From: Bacillus sp. FJAT-42376
GTDB taxonomy: Bacteria > Bacillota > Bacilli > Bacillales > Bacillaceae
DNA length: 64,000 bases
NCBI RefSeq assembly: GCF_003816055.1
Contig: NZ_CP033906.1
Coordinates: forward strand, 3,100,001 to 3,164,000
Reading direction: 5' to 3'
The position numbers and the translations under genes were made by a program. Shown in pieces: positions 12,150 to 20,879 of this stretch; within the stretch, counting starts at the first letter, position 1, and the number at the start of each line of letters is the position of its first letter. The notes under the pieces were generated by a model. That model was not told the DNA's origin and ran no database searches. It saw only the letters and a list, made by a program, of their open reading frames with translations.

Positions 12150-12160
12150 GCAATGCTGAA

Positions 12161-12191
12161 AGAGGACCGGCTCAATGCCGGTCCTCTTTTT
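12161..12191 (+). terminator. Terminator after rpsT
   Basis: GAGGACCGGC and GCCGGTCCTC form a perfect stem around a 5-nt loop, followed by a T-run. The 3' end overlaps the holA stop codon, so it may serve both convergent genes. Confidence 0.9.
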
Positions 12192-13227
12192 ATGTTCTTG
12201 TTTTTTGGGGTCTTGCAAGCTGCATTAAGAAAATCTCCAAAATCAGCACTTTATCCATCCGGCCTGTTTTCATTCCATAATCCGCTTCAGCAAGCTTCTT
12301 TATTAGCGATTTCAGTTCCTCTTCACTAAAGGAAGCCGCCTGCTGTGCAGCAAGCTTCACCCGGAATGGATGGACCTTTAGCGTACTCGCAATCTGCGGC
12401 TGTCCATATCCTCCGGCGGCAAGCTGTTTAACCTGGAGAATGAGGCGGATTTGGGCGGATATCAGCGACAATATTTTAATTGGCTCCTCATTTGCCTTTA
12501 AAAGATCGTGCAGCACGTGAAGGGCCTGATCTGCTTTTCTTGCTGTGACGTGGTTTATTAATTCAAAAATATTTTGCTCAAGGGTCCTTGCTGTCAGCTG
12601 GTCAACCAAAGATCTGCTTATCCTTCCTCCAGGTCCGATGTAAGCTGACAGCTTTAGTATTTCCTGGTCCATTAACATCAGGCTTCCATTTGTCAAAGCA
12701 ACCAAATGCTCAGAAGCATCCTGTTCCATCTCCGTATCCTCAAGCTTAGCCAATGTATGAGTCCATTGAATTAATTCCTGCTCACTCAGCGGCCTGGCTT
12801 CGCCGACTACTGCCGTTTTTTTCAGCAGCTTTGAAATTTTCTTCCGCTCATCCAGTTTTTCGTATGGTGCCTGTACAATTAACACTGTATAAGGAGCAGG
12901 TTCTTTAATATATTGTTCGAATCGTTCTATGTTATGGTCTATTTTTTCTTTTTTCTTTTCACCTGTTAAAAATATCGGATTTTTAAGGAGAACCACTCTC
13001 TTCTCTCCCATAAACGGCAAGGTTTCCGCATCTTCCATAGCTGTTTCAACAGGAATTTCCTCCATATCATACACAGAAAAATTAAAGTCCTTCTCATCTT
13101 CCTGCAAAGCGGCTTCCACCAGCTTTTTAACCGTTTGTTCCATCAGATATGCTTCTGTCCCGATTAAAAGATAAACAGAAGCCATCTTTTTATTATTTAT
13201 CTGCTTCCAAAACTGCAGCACGTCCAT
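12190..13227 (-). CDS. holA: DNA polymerase III delta subunit (clamp loader)
   Basis: A 345-residue clamp-loader subunit (YqeN type) that opens the beta clamp. Family blocks are visible: YLLIGTEAYLMEQTV, FPFMGEKRVVLLKNP, LEQNIFELIN and the C-terminal LKVHPFRVKLA. The open frame runs 34 codons further upstream, but ATG at 13225-13227 has TAGGAGC ahead and gives the homologous MDVLQFWKQI start. An intrinsic terminator ends 14 nt upstream of the start. Confidence 0.93.
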   Translation of the reverse strand: MDVLQFWKQINNKKMASVYLLIGTEAYLMEQTVKKLVEAALQEDEKDFNFSVYDMEEIPVETAMEDAETLPFMGEKRVVLLKNPIFLTGEKKKEKIDHNIERFEQYIKEPAPYTVLIVQAPYEKLDERKKISKLLKKTAVVGEARPLSEQELIQWTHTLAKLEDTEMEQDASEHLVALTNGSLMLMDQEILKLSAYIGPGGRISRSLVDQLTARTLEQNIFELINHVTARKADQALHVLHDLLKANEEPIKILSLISAQIRLILQVKQLAAGGYGQPQIASTLKVHPFRVKLAAQQAASFSEEELKSLIKKLAEADYGMKTGRMDKVLILEIFLMQLARPQKTRT

Positions 13228-13240
13228 CCAGCTCCTATGT

Positions 13241-13271
13241 AAAAAAACTCTACACCCATCGTATAGAGTTT
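13241..13271 (-). terminator. Terminator hairpin directly upstream of holA
   Basis: On the minus strand an 8-bp perfect stem (AAACTCTA/TAGAGTTT, 11-nt loop) runs into a T-run, and the holA ribosome binding site follows a few bases later. It could end read-through from comEC, for which no nearer minus-strand terminator is visible, or act as an attenuator of holA. Confidence 0.7.
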
Positions 13272-13528
13272 CATGCTTTTTGGCAAGGCTCGGAATCGAT
13301 GAAACGGAGGAAGGAGGGAATCCCCCCATCCTCCATATATGATAAACGTCCTTTTGCAGGGCCCGGGTTCATTCTGCAAAAAAACGATGCCGCATCCTTT
13401 ACTATTTTGCTCTTGAAATAAAAGAGTATAGCTGTAAAGATCTTCTATACCGGAAGAATCTTTACTTGTACAGGATGGATTTTTTTTCTAGTTTCCCTTA
13501 TACTAATGGGGAAACAGGAGGGGTAAAT

Positions 13529-13663
13529 GTGAATGAATTTGAAAAGAATGTGCAGAGTAAACGAAATGACGCTGTGGATTCGGGAGTTGGTTTTGCTGTT
13601 TCCTTCGGATTTTTTGCAGCCCTTTTCATTATCGCAACGGTCATCAAGCTGGTTGCGGCCTGA
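13529..13663 (+). CDS. yqzM: YqzM family small membrane protein
   Basis: A 44-residue protein, MNEFEKNVQSKRNDAVDSG followed by one membrane segment (about 20-42). It starts at GTG (13529-13531) with AGGAGGGG just upstream; upstream in-frame codons lack a usable site. YqzM lies at this spot, between holA and comEC, in B. subtilis. The function is unknown. Confidence 0.85.
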   Translation: MNEFEKNVQSKRNDAVDSGVGFAVSFGFFAALFIIATVIKLVAA

Positions 13664-13691
13664 TTGCTGAATAAGGAAAGAATCTGTTGGA

Positions 13692-13720
13692 AGAGACTGG
13701 ATTGCAGTCTCTATTTTTTT
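13692..13720 (+). terminator. Terminator after yqzM
   Basis: AGAGACTG and CAGTCTCT form a perfect 8-bp stem around a 5-nt loop, followed by A and seven T on the plus strand. No T-run is present on the minus strand. Confidence 0.85.
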
Positions 13721-16047
13721 GTTTCCCGGCCGCTTTGGGTTACTCCATCGTATGGAGGATAGCTGATAAAGGTTCCTTTTTCTCCAATAAAAAAGTATTG
13801 GATCGTCCCGCTCTGATCCGTCCGCAAAGGAAGAATCCCATGGTCATTCAGCCGTTTTATGACCTCGTAATGGGGGTGGCCGTACCTGTTTTTTCTCCCG
13901 GCGGAAAGCACAGCAGCGGACGGAGCCATTTTAGAAAGAAGCTCATCCGATGTAGAATTTTTGCTTCCGTGGTGACCAGCTTTTAATACATCGGTTTCCA
14001 ATCGTTCTCCAATTGTTTTAAGCATTGCTGCTTCTCCCTCTTTTTCAAGATCCCCTGTAAGAACCCACCATTTGCCTCCCAGGTGAAAACGAAGGACGAG
14101 CGAGTCCTCATTTTTGCTCTCACTCCATGCTGACGGCCACAAAACCTGAAACTCTATTGCTTTTTCTTTTACCATTTCATGACCTCTTGCTGTATAGACC
14201 GGAATGCCTTTTTTCAAAGTTTCTGTAATAAGCTCTCTGTCTTTCTCATCTCTGACAAATCCTTCCGGAACAACAAGCTTTTCTATCCCTATTTTTTTCA
14301 GAATGTGAAGATATTCCCCTGTGTGATCCTGATCTGCGTGAGTTAAAAAAACCCCATCAAGATTCGATATGCCTTTTGATGATAAATAAGAGAGAAGCGT
14401 ATAATCCGAAAGCTGTTTTTCCTCTCTTCGCTTTCTCCATTCCGCATCCTCTGCCTGATAAGAAAGCTTGCCACCTGTATCGATCACATATACACCAGCA
14501 TTATACGGAAGCTCAATCACTATACAGTCACCCTGCCCTACATCAAGAAATGTGACAGATCCAGCAGAATCAAAATAAGGCAGGATGTGATCTGCAATCA
14601 GCAGTCCCATTAATATGAATACAGCCCCTGCTGCTTTCTTTGCCCCTTTTTCCATGGTCCACAAACAGTAAAACACACCCGCAATATAGGCAATCATGAG
14701 TCCTGCCGGCGGCTTCCCCGGTTTAAGAAGAAAGGGATCGGCCGCAGAGATTGCTTCCGTCATTCGATTTGTTCCATTAATAAGGAGAGATGCGAGCCAA
14801 ACTCCGTTCTCCCAGAACGGCGCCTGAAAAAGCGCAATCAGAAAAGAACAGAGAGATACCGGCATAATAAGGAAGGAATAAAGCGGAACATAAATTAAAT
14901 TAACAATGAGACTGATGAGAGATAGTTCCCAGAAAGAGTGTAAAATGAGGGGCATGGTTGAAATCATAGAGAGGAAGGTGAGAAGAAGGTTTTGAAAGAG
15001 GATATTTTTTGGGTATTTTTTAAAGATAGAAGTGGATACCAGTAAACAAAAACTGATGATGAAGGTCAGCTGGAAGCCTGAAAGGAATAGTTGGGAGGGG
15101 TTGACTGCAAGCCAGATCATAAACAGGAGAGACAAAAGCTTAAGGGGGCGTACCGGCCATCTCATGATAAGGAACAAAAAGTAAAGTTCAACTGCAGCTA
15201 CCGCTCTCAGCACAGACGGTGAACCTCCGGCTATTACTAAATAGCAAGGCATAAGCAAAAACAAGATCCATGAAGAGCCCTCCCTGCTGACCCCCATTCT
15301 CATTAATACAAATCTTCCTGCGGCTGCAATCAGTGCAACCTGCATTCCTGAAATCGCAAGCAGATGAATGACTCCCACCTTTTGATAAGCAGTTTCTGTA
15401 TCCTTATTAATCCATTCCCGTTCACCAAAAATAAGCGCCTGTACAATACCTGCGGATTCTGCAGGGAATGAATCGATAATAAACGCCAGCCCTTGTGATC
15501 TTAACTGAAGCAGCAGCGCTTCAGGAGAAGAACCTTTTGTGCAGTCACCGATCGATGATGCCGTCAGCATCCAATGAATGGATTGCGCCTCAAGGTACTC
15601 CTTGTAGTGAAAACCATTTGGAATTGTGGGCCTGAGAGGCGGCTCCAGTTTCCCTGAAACCGTGCATATCATCCCGCCTGACAGCTGCCGGAGACGCTTT
15701 TGATCTGCTTCATCTTTAATAAACAGCCTTAGCGCTGCAGATTCATAATTATTGAGCTTCATGATTGCACCGAACCGGTCTCCGTCCACATTCGGATGAA
15801 CAGTCAGCATGCCTCTTCCTGAAAAGGGTCCTTCCCGGAAGTCGGTTTCGGTGAAATAACTGTGAAAGGAAGTCAGAAGGACAAAGAAGAAAAAAACTGC
15901 CGGCGCCAGTATACCTGCATTCTCTCTTTTTCTTGCAGAATGGATCAGACTCCATATCAGAACAATAAGGAAGCCTGCCCATTCCGCTGAATACCGGGCT
16001 GATAAAATACCTATTACAGAGGCGGCTGCACATAAAACGTAAGTCAA
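13711..16047 (-). CDS. comEC: DNA internalisation channel ComEC/Rec2
   Basis: A 778-residue polytopic membrane protein that moves transforming single-stranded DNA across the membrane. The N-terminal DUF4131 region is followed by the multi-helix Competence domain (about 190-480) and a C-terminal metallo-beta-lactamase domain with FLTHADQDHTGE and AGHHGSKNST (about 500-760). The start is TTG (16045-16047) behind AGGAGGTG. An out-of-frame ATG lies only two bases upstream. It is the last gene of comEA-comEB-comEC. Confidence 0.95.
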   Translation of the reverse strand: MTYVLCAAASVIGILSARYSAEWAGFLIVLIWSLIHSARKRENAGILAPAVFFFFVLLTSFHSYFTETDFREGPFSGRGMLTVHPNVDGDRFGAIMKLNNYESAALRLFIKDEADQKRLRQLSGGMICTVSGKLEPPLRPTIPNGFHYKEYLEAQSIHWMLTASSIGDCTKGSSPEALLLQLRSQGLAFIIDSFPAESAGIVQALIFGEREWINKDTETAYQKVGVIHLLAISGMQVALIAAAGRFVLMRMGVSREGSSWILFLLMPCYLVIAGGSPSVLRAVAAVELYFLFLIMRWPVRPLKLLSLLFMIWLAVNPSQLFLSGFQLTFIISFCLLVSTSIFKKYPKNILFQNLLLTFLSMISTMPLILHSFWELSLISLIVNLIYVPLYSFLIMPVSLCSFLIALFQAPFWENGVWLASLLINGTNRMTEAISAADPFLLKPGKPPAGLMIAYIAGVFYCLWTMEKGAKKAAGAVFILMGLLIADHILPYFDSAGSVTFLDVGQGDCIVIELPYNAGVYVIDTGGKLSYQAEDAEWRKRREEKQLSDYTLLSYLSSKGISNLDGVFLTHADQDHTGEYLHILKKIGIEKLVVPEGFVRDEKDRELITETLKKGIPVYTARGHEMVKEKAIEFQVLWPSAWSESKNEDSLVLRFHLGGKWWVLTGDLEKEGEAAMLKTIGERLETDVLKAGHHGSKNSTSDELLSKMAPSAAVLSAGRKNRYGHPHYEVIKRLNDHGILPLRTDQSGTIQYFFIGEKGTFISYPPYDGVTQSGRETKK

Positions 16048-16066
16048 CCATCCACCTCCTGATCCG

Positions 16067-16630
16067 TCATGAACCGGACATTATCCGGTCCGCTCTTTGT
16101 TTAATTTCATTCATTTCGGATTCATCATCCACTAATTCTTTTAAACGGGTAAGCAAATCCGTCAACAGCTCATCTTTTTCCCCGCTCTGATCTATCTCAT
16201 GCTGCTTTCTCTCTACCTGTTTTACTTTGACCCCTGCCTGCTGAAAAAGTTCAACGGCATACGGATGATTCTTATAATCGGCGGAGTAAAATACGGATTG
16301 AATGCCAGCCTGAATGATCGCTTTACAGCATTGGAGACACGGGAAATGAGTAACATAGATTTCAGCTCCTCTAGTCGGGACTCCGAACTTCGCACATTGC
16401 AGAATTGCATTCATTTCTGCATGTATGGTTCGCACGCAATGGCCTTCTATTACATAACAGCCGGAATCGATACAGTGATCCCCTCCCGCGATGGATCCAT
16501 TGTACCCTCCGGCAATCATCCTTTTTTCGCGGACAATGGTAGCCCCTACGGAAAGTCTTGTACACGTACTTCTCAATGCAAGCAAATGGCTTTGAGCCAT
16601 AAAATATTGATCCCACGATAACCGGTTCAT
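16067..16630 (-). CDS. comEB: Deoxycytidylate deaminase family protein ComEB
   Basis: A 187-residue zinc-dependent deaminase of the dCMP deaminase family. It has the HAEMN proton-shuttle motif and the PCLQC zinc ligands, plus the N-terminal GATIVREKR segment. The family converts dCMP to dUMP. In Bacillus the gene sits in the late competence operon. The tail after about residue 150 is a charged helix. It lies between comEA and comEC with short gaps. Confidence 0.95.
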   Translation of the reverse strand: MNRLSWDQYFMAQSHLLALRSTCTRLSVGATIVREKRMIAGGYNGSIAGGDHCIDSGCYVIEGHCVRTIHAEMNAILQCAKFGVPTRGAEIYVTHFPCLQCCKAIIQAGIQSVFYSADYKNHPYAVELFQQAGVKVKQVERKQHEIDQSGEKDELLTDLLTRLKELVDDESEMNEIKQRADRIMSGS

Positions 16631-16686
16631 CTGCAGCCCTCCGTTTTTTTTCCTTCTATCATTTTAGCGGTGATGGAAATCTTACG

Positions 16687-17328
16687 TCAATTGACTTGAA
16701 TGAAATCTTTTAGTTTCTCAAACGTTTTGTCCCCGATCCCCGAAACCTCTTTTAAATCTTCCGGTGCCATAAAGCTCCCCTTTTCTTCCCGGTATGAAAG
16801 AATGGCTTCCGCCTTTGATGGCCCGATACCCGGCAATGTCTGCAGCTCCTCAAGCGAGGCGGTATTCAAATTGACCGCGGGCTGACTCTTTCCTGCATCT
16901 TGGGGGCCGCCGCCGGATGGGGCCGGCACATTCGCATTCACCTCTTCTCCCTCCAGCGGAATATAAACAGCTGATCCGTCTGAAAGCACAGAAGCAAGGT
17001 TTACCTGTCTGCCATCTGCATTTTCAAGCAGACCTCCCGCATGGTCTACCGCATCCTTTACTCTTGCTCCCGGCCATAGTTCATATACTCCCGGTCTTTT
17101 CACAGCTCCCTTCACATCAACCATAAATTCAGGTTTCGGGAGAAGTCTTTTCGTTTCTGGTCCTGGAGGAGCTTTCTTTTCCTCCGTCTCCCCGACATTC
17201 AGATGATCCGGTATGACAGGTACGGGATTTTCCGTTTCCTCCCGCTTTCCTGAAATCAGGAAAACCGCTGCCATTAACATAAAAATTACGCCAATCAAAT
17301 AAAATCTGTATTTTTGAAACCAGTTCAT
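16687..17328 (-). CDS. comEA: DNA-binding competence receptor ComEA
   Basis: A 213-residue receptor for transforming double-stranded DNA. There is an N-terminal membrane anchor (about 8-27, YLIGVIFMLMAAVFLISG), a Pro/Glu-rich linker, an SLBB domain (about 70-125, VDVKGAVKRPGVYEL) and a C-terminal double helix-hairpin-helix (about 148-213, LPGIGPSKAEAIL and VSGIGDKTFEKL). The ATG has GGGGTG upstream. It is first in comEABC and divergent from comER. Confidence 0.95.
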   Translation of the reverse strand: MNWFQKYRFYLIGVIFMLMAAVFLISGKREETENPVPVIPDHLNVGETEEKKAPPGPETKRLLPKPEFMVDVKGAVKRPGVYELWPGARVKDAVDHAGGLLENADGRQVNLASVLSDGSAVYIPLEGEEVNANVPAPSGGGPQDAGKSQPAVNLNTASLEELQTLPGIGPSKAEAILSYREEKGSFMAPEDLKEVSGIGDKTFEKLKDFIQVN

Positions 17329-17416
17329 AAATCACCCCGTAAGCGTTTTTTGGAATAAGTAAAAAGGAGGAAGCATAATGTGTAGGAGAATAGGCAAGTG
17401 AAGGAGGGGAAAGCCA

Positions 17417-18244
17417 TTGAACATCGGTTTTATAGGCACAGGCAACATGGGAAGAATTCTTATTGAGGCTTTCGTAGAATCAGAGGCTATTGAACCCCCG
17501 GCAATATTTATTACAAATCGGACATTGGAAAAAGCTTATCATATACAATCCGAATTTCCCGGCATTCAAGTGTGTGAAAACAGTGAGGATATTGTCAGGA
17601 ATTGTTCTTTCATCTTTCTCTGTGTTAAACCGCTTGATCTTCATCCTCTCGTTACAAGACTCTCGACGCATCTTACAGAAAAGCACTGCCTGATTTCCAT
17701 CACAAGCCCCGTTTCTGCAAGCCTGCTTGAACAAATCTCTCCCTGTCAGTCAGCGAGAGTGATACCGAGTATTACAAATCGTGCATTAAGCGGGGTATCC
17801 CTTGTTACATTCGGAAATACTTGCTCTGAAGAGAGCAGAACCAGAATTCTTCATCTTTTTGGAAGCATTTCAGAACCGGTATTAATCGAAGAAAATGTTA
17901 CGAGGGCGGCTTCAGATATTGTCAGCTGCGGACCTGCTTTTTTCAGCTATCTTTTGCAGCGGTTTACGGATGCGGCTGTCCGGGAAACACAAATCAGCAA
18001 AGAAATGGCAGAGCAGCTGGCAAGCGGAATGATTACCGGGATGGGGAAGCTGATTGAAACCGGGCATTATACACTGCCTGGCCTCCAGAAGAAGGTTTGT
18101 GTAAAGGGCGGGGTTACGGGAGAAGGGATCAATGTTCTTGAAAAAGAGCTGGGAAGCATGTTTGAGCACTTATTCAGGAAAACGCATGAGAAGTTTGACG
18201 AGGACCTATCACTTGTCGGGGATCAGTTCAGGAGCCGCCGTTAA
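17417..18244 (+). CDS. comER: ComER, pyrroline-5-carboxylate reductase-like protein
   Basis: A 275-residue protein with an N-terminal NAD(P) fold (MNIGFIGTGNMGRIL) and the P5CR dimerisation domain (SCGPAFFSYLLQRFTDAA, GVTGEGINVLE). It resembles ProC but keeps the ComER position divergent from comEA. It is not needed for competence in B. subtilis, and a role in sporulation timing has been proposed in relatives. The start is TTG at 17417 behind GAAGGAGGGG. Confidence 0.92.
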   Translation: MNIGFIGTGNMGRILIEAFVESEAIEPPAIFITNRTLEKAYHIQSEFPGIQVCENSEDIVRNCSFIFLCVKPLDLHPLVTRLSTHLTEKHCLISITSPVSASLLEQISPCQSARVIPSITNRALSGVSLVTFGNTCSEESRTRILHLFGSISEPVLIEENVTRAASDIVSCGPAFFSYLLQRFTDAAVRETQISKEMAEQLASGMITGMGKLIETGHYTLPGLQKKVCVKGGVTGEGINVLEKELGSMFEHLFRKTHEKFDEDLSLVGDQFRSRR

Positions 18245-18300
18245 ATAACATTCGGCATCTTTCGCCAAAGTCCTTCTGCATTTCGAAAAAAATCGCAAAC

Positions 18301-18327
18301 AAAAAAGGGCGCTCGGGCGCCCTTTTT
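18301..18327. terminator. Bidirectional terminator between comER and yqeM
   Basis: AAAAAGGGCGC and its complement flank a 3-nt loop, giving T-runs on both strands. It sits between convergent genes and reaches the yqeM stop codon. Confidence 0.9.
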
Positions 18328-19078
18328 ACGTGTTTGTTTTTTTGGCTGCAAAAAAAAGACGTTCAGCTTGATTATCCAGAGTTCCGGGTTTAAAGTCACC
18401 AAAGACTGCCAGAATCTCAAACCCTGCATCCTTCAGCCATAATTTAATCTGTTCAGGAGGATATGTCCGCTGCTGATGAAATTCATCAATGCGGCTGTAT
18501 GATTGCTGGGCATCCTTTACGAAAAACGTCAGCTCGTGCTCAACAGAATGTTTTTTTTCCCCTTCAAAGCATTGCCAGATTAAACTCACATCTTCATCCG
18601 CGTCAGCAAACGTTGATCCTTTTAGAACATGCTCCATTTTGTAAATGGAATGAACGTCGAAAAGGAACAAGCCTTCATCGCGAAGCATTCCCGCAGCAGC
18701 TTTAAATGTCTGCTGTACATCTTTATCTTCCAGCAAATAATTTAGAGAATCACAATTGATCATCACTGCATCATATGCACGGTCATGCCCTTCCATCTCT
18801 CTCATATCCTGCTGAAAGAAAGGGATGCTCATTTTCTTCTCTTCTGCTTTTTGAATGGCTAGAGCAAGCATCTCTTCACTGAGATCTGCACCTGACATTT
18901 CATATCCTTTTTCCTGAAGCAGGACGGCAATTTCGCCGGTTCCGCATGCAACATCCAATACACGCCTGCCTGTATTTCCGTATTTCCTTATCATTTCATC
19001 CAGCAGTTTGGCCCAATCCTGATATGGAACATCCTCCATCAGATGGTCATACACACCAGCGAATCCCTGATAGATCAT
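18326..19078 (-). CDS. yqeM: Class I SAM-dependent methyltransferase YqeM
   Basis: A 250-residue methyltransferase. Motif I is VLDVACGTGEIAVLL (about 40-54), followed by GADLSEEMLALA and the DAVMINCDSLNYL segment. The substrate is unknown. It overlaps rsfS by four bases (ATGA), which indicates translational coupling. It is the last gene of the yqeG-yqeM operon in the same order as B. subtilis. Confidence 0.92.
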   Translation of the reverse strand: MIYQGFAGVYDHLMEDVPYQDWAKLLDEMIRKYGNTGRRVLDVACGTGEIAVLLQEKGYEMSGADLSEEMLALAIQKAEEKKMSIPFFQQDMREMEGHDRAYDAVMINCDSLNYLLEDKDVQQTFKAAAGMLRDEGLFLFDVHSIYKMEHVLKGSTFADADEDVSLIWQCFEGEKKHSVEHELTFFVKDAQQSYSRIDEFHQQRTYPPEQIKLWLKDAGFEILAVFGDFKPGTLDNQAERLFFAAKKTNT

Positions 19079-19431
19079 ACTTCAAGCAGCTTGGATAAAT
19101 CTTCGGAAGGCGCATCTCCCCAAAGCTTTTCAAGGTTGTAGTATAGGCGCTCATCACGGTGGAAGACATGGGCAACGACATCTCCAAGATCAATCAGAAT
19201 CCATCTTGCCTCATCGAAGCCTTCCATTCTTTTTACTTGAATCCCGTTCTCATCTGCTTTGTCTTTAATTTCGCGTGCAATTGCCTGCACTTGTTTATCT
19301 GAATTACCGTGGCAAATCAAAAAATAGTCCGCAATTAAGGATAGCCCTTTCATACGAAGTGCCACCATGTCTTCTGCTCTTTTATCATCTGCTGCTTCAA
19401 CAGCAAGCTTTAAAATATCTTTTTCATTCAT
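19075..19431 (-). CDS. rsfS: Ribosomal silencing factor RsfS
   Basis: A 118-residue RsfS/YqeL protein that binds L14 on free 50S subunits and blocks 30S joining under starvation. The family text is clear: DYFLICHGNSDKQVQAIA, WILIDLGDVVAHVFH and the RLYYNLEKLWGDA ending. Four-base ATGA overlaps exist with both yqeK and yqeM. Confidence 0.97.
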   Translation of the reverse strand: MNEKDILKLAVEAADDKRAEDMVALRMKGLSLIADYFLICHGNSDKQVQAIAREIKDKADENGIQVKRMEGFDEARWILIDLGDVVAHVFHRDERLYYNLEKLWGDAPSEDLSKLLEV

Positions 19432-20009
19432 TCTGGTTTGGATTCCTCCCGTTTGGATAAGATCAAATCGTTATATGCTTCCACTGTCATTGGATAGACA
19501 GCCTGGTTTTTTTTCAATAAAAACGTGATGGTATTCTGCAAAGCCATCTTCATCGCTGCATCCAAATCCCGTTTTGCCGCCTCGCGCGCCTCTTCTGCTC
19601 CGGGAAACCTTCTGCCGGGTTCAATATAGTCAGCCACATAAATGACTTTTTCCAAAATGCTCATCCCTGCTTTGCCCGAGGTATGATATTTAATGGCATC
19701 AAGAATTTCTTTGTCCTCAATTCCCGCTTCCTTTTCAACCAGGTAGGCGCCGACCGGTGCATGCCATAATTCTTCGTTATGAATCAGCAGATCCTTCTTC
19801 ATATTCTGATCGATTATAATCTGCTTCATTTCAGATTTTTGCCTGAATTTCGCATAATCATGGAAAATGGCTGCAGTTTCTGCTTTTTTCACGTCTGCCC
19901 CATATTTTCCGGCGAGTTCAATCGCTGTTTCCATCACTCCAAGCGTATGCTGGTAGCGGTGGTCTGTCAGCTGTTCTTTCACCAATTCCAAAGCTTGATT
20001 ACGTTCCAT
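19428..20009 (-). CDS. yqeK: HD-domain phosphohydrolase YqeK (probable Ap4A hydrolase)
   Basis: A 193-residue HD-superfamily protein. The metal-binding H at HTLGVMETA (about 21), the HD pair in IFHDYAK, and the later HAPVGAYL and YHTSGKAGM blocks are visible. YqeK enzymes symmetrically cleave diadenosine tetraphosphate. The gene overlaps nadD by 11 nt, and its site GGAGAAGGGG lies inside nadD. Confidence 0.95.
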   Translation of the reverse strand: MERNQALELVKEQLTDHRYQHTLGVMETAIELAGKYGADVKKAETAAIFHDYAKFRQKSEMKQIIIDQNMKKDLLIHNEELWHAPVGAYLVEKEAGIEDKEILDAIKYHTSGKAGMSILEKVIYVADYIEPGRRFPGAEEAREAAKRDLDAAMKMALQNTITFLLKKNQAVYPMTVEAYNDLILSKREESKPE

Positions 20010-20568
20010 ACAGCCCCTTCTCCTTAATATACTTCTTTATTTGATCCGGAAGCAAAAAGCTTGTTGTTTTATTGTTTTCAATACGTTCCCTGATCATGGT
20101 AGAGGATACATCAAATTGAGGAACATCAGCTATTGTCACATTAAACGCTGTATCTTTTGAATATCCCGGCCTTCCCACTCCGGCAAAACGCACCATAGAC
20201 ATTAATTCTTCGATCCGGTGCCACCGGGGCAGGTATTCAATCATATCGGCACCAATGATAAAGGTAAAATGATGCTCCGGATACTTCTCTTTGAGCAATA
20301 CAATCGTATCATACGTATAGGATGGACCCGATCTCTCAAGTTCAATCGGTTCGACCGTAAACCCTTCTTCTCCTCTGATCGCGAGCTCAAGCATATTGTA
20401 GCGGTCATGCGCGCTTGAATGATCTTCATCCTGCTTATGGGGAGGGAGATGGTTCGGCAAAAACCAGATCTCATCCAGTGATAAGGCAGCCTTTACTTCG
20501 CTTGCCATTAATAAATGGCCATAATGAGGCGGATCAAACGTTCCGCCAAAAATCCCGATTTCCTTCAT
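19999..20568 (-). CDS. nadD: Nicotinate-nucleotide adenylyltransferase
   Basis: A 189-residue nucleotidyltransferase that makes NaAD from NaMN and ATP in NAD synthesis. It has the N-terminal GIFGGTFDPPHYGHL with the HxGH motif, the FLPNHLPPHK loop, and ISSTMIR-like VSSTMIRERI near the C-terminus. It lies 17 nt downstream of yhbY within the operon. Confidence 0.97.
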   Translation of the reverse strand: MKEIGIFGGTFDPPHYGHLLMASEVKAALSLDEIWFLPNHLPPHKQDEDHSSAHDRYNMLELAIRGEEGFTVEPIELERSGPSYTYDTIVLLKEKYPEHHFTFIIGADMIEYLPRWHRIEELMSMVRFAGVGRPGYSKDTAFNVTIADVPQFDVSSTMIRERIENNKTTSFLLPDQIKKYIKEKGLYGT

Positions 20569-20585
20569 CGAAAAATTTCCCTTCG

Positions 20586-20879
20586 TCAGTTCGGCAGCTT
20601 AATCTGCTTATTCTCCCGAGATTCTTTGTAAAGGACAATGGTATTTCCGATCACCTGCACAAGCTCTGCTTTTGCTCCTTTGGAAAGTCTTTCTGCAACT
20701 GTGTCTTTGTCTTCGTCACAGTTTTGAAGAATACTTACCTTCAAAAGCTCCCTTACCTCAAGAGCTTCACTGATTTGCTTAATCATGTTATCATTCACTC
20801 CGCCCTTTCCTACTTGAAAGATAGGGTTAAGATGATGAGCTTCCCCGCGCAAAAAACGCTTTTGTTTTCCAGTCAGCAT
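20586..20879 (-). CDS. yhbY: CRM-domain RNA-binding protein YhbY (YqeI)
   Basis: A 97-residue single-domain protein with the CRM signature (LTGKQKRFLRGEAHHLNPIFQVGKGG). It has a conserved GKGG loop at about 24-27 and the C-terminal VQVIGNTIVLYKES. The family binds pre-50S ribosomal particles. The ATG follows the aroE stop codon without a gap, so its ribosome binding site lies within aroE. Confidence 0.95.
   Translation of the reverse strand: MLTGKQKRFLRGEAHHLNPIFQVGKGGVNDNMIKQISEALEVRELLKVSILQNCDEDKDTVAERLSKGAKAELVQVIGNTIVLYKESRENKQIKLPN

Noticed and set aside
15749..16051. 100-codon ORF starting at ATG inside comEC
   Set aside because: It is a shadow frame of comEC sharing its ribosome binding site. 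It was kept only as an observation on start choice.
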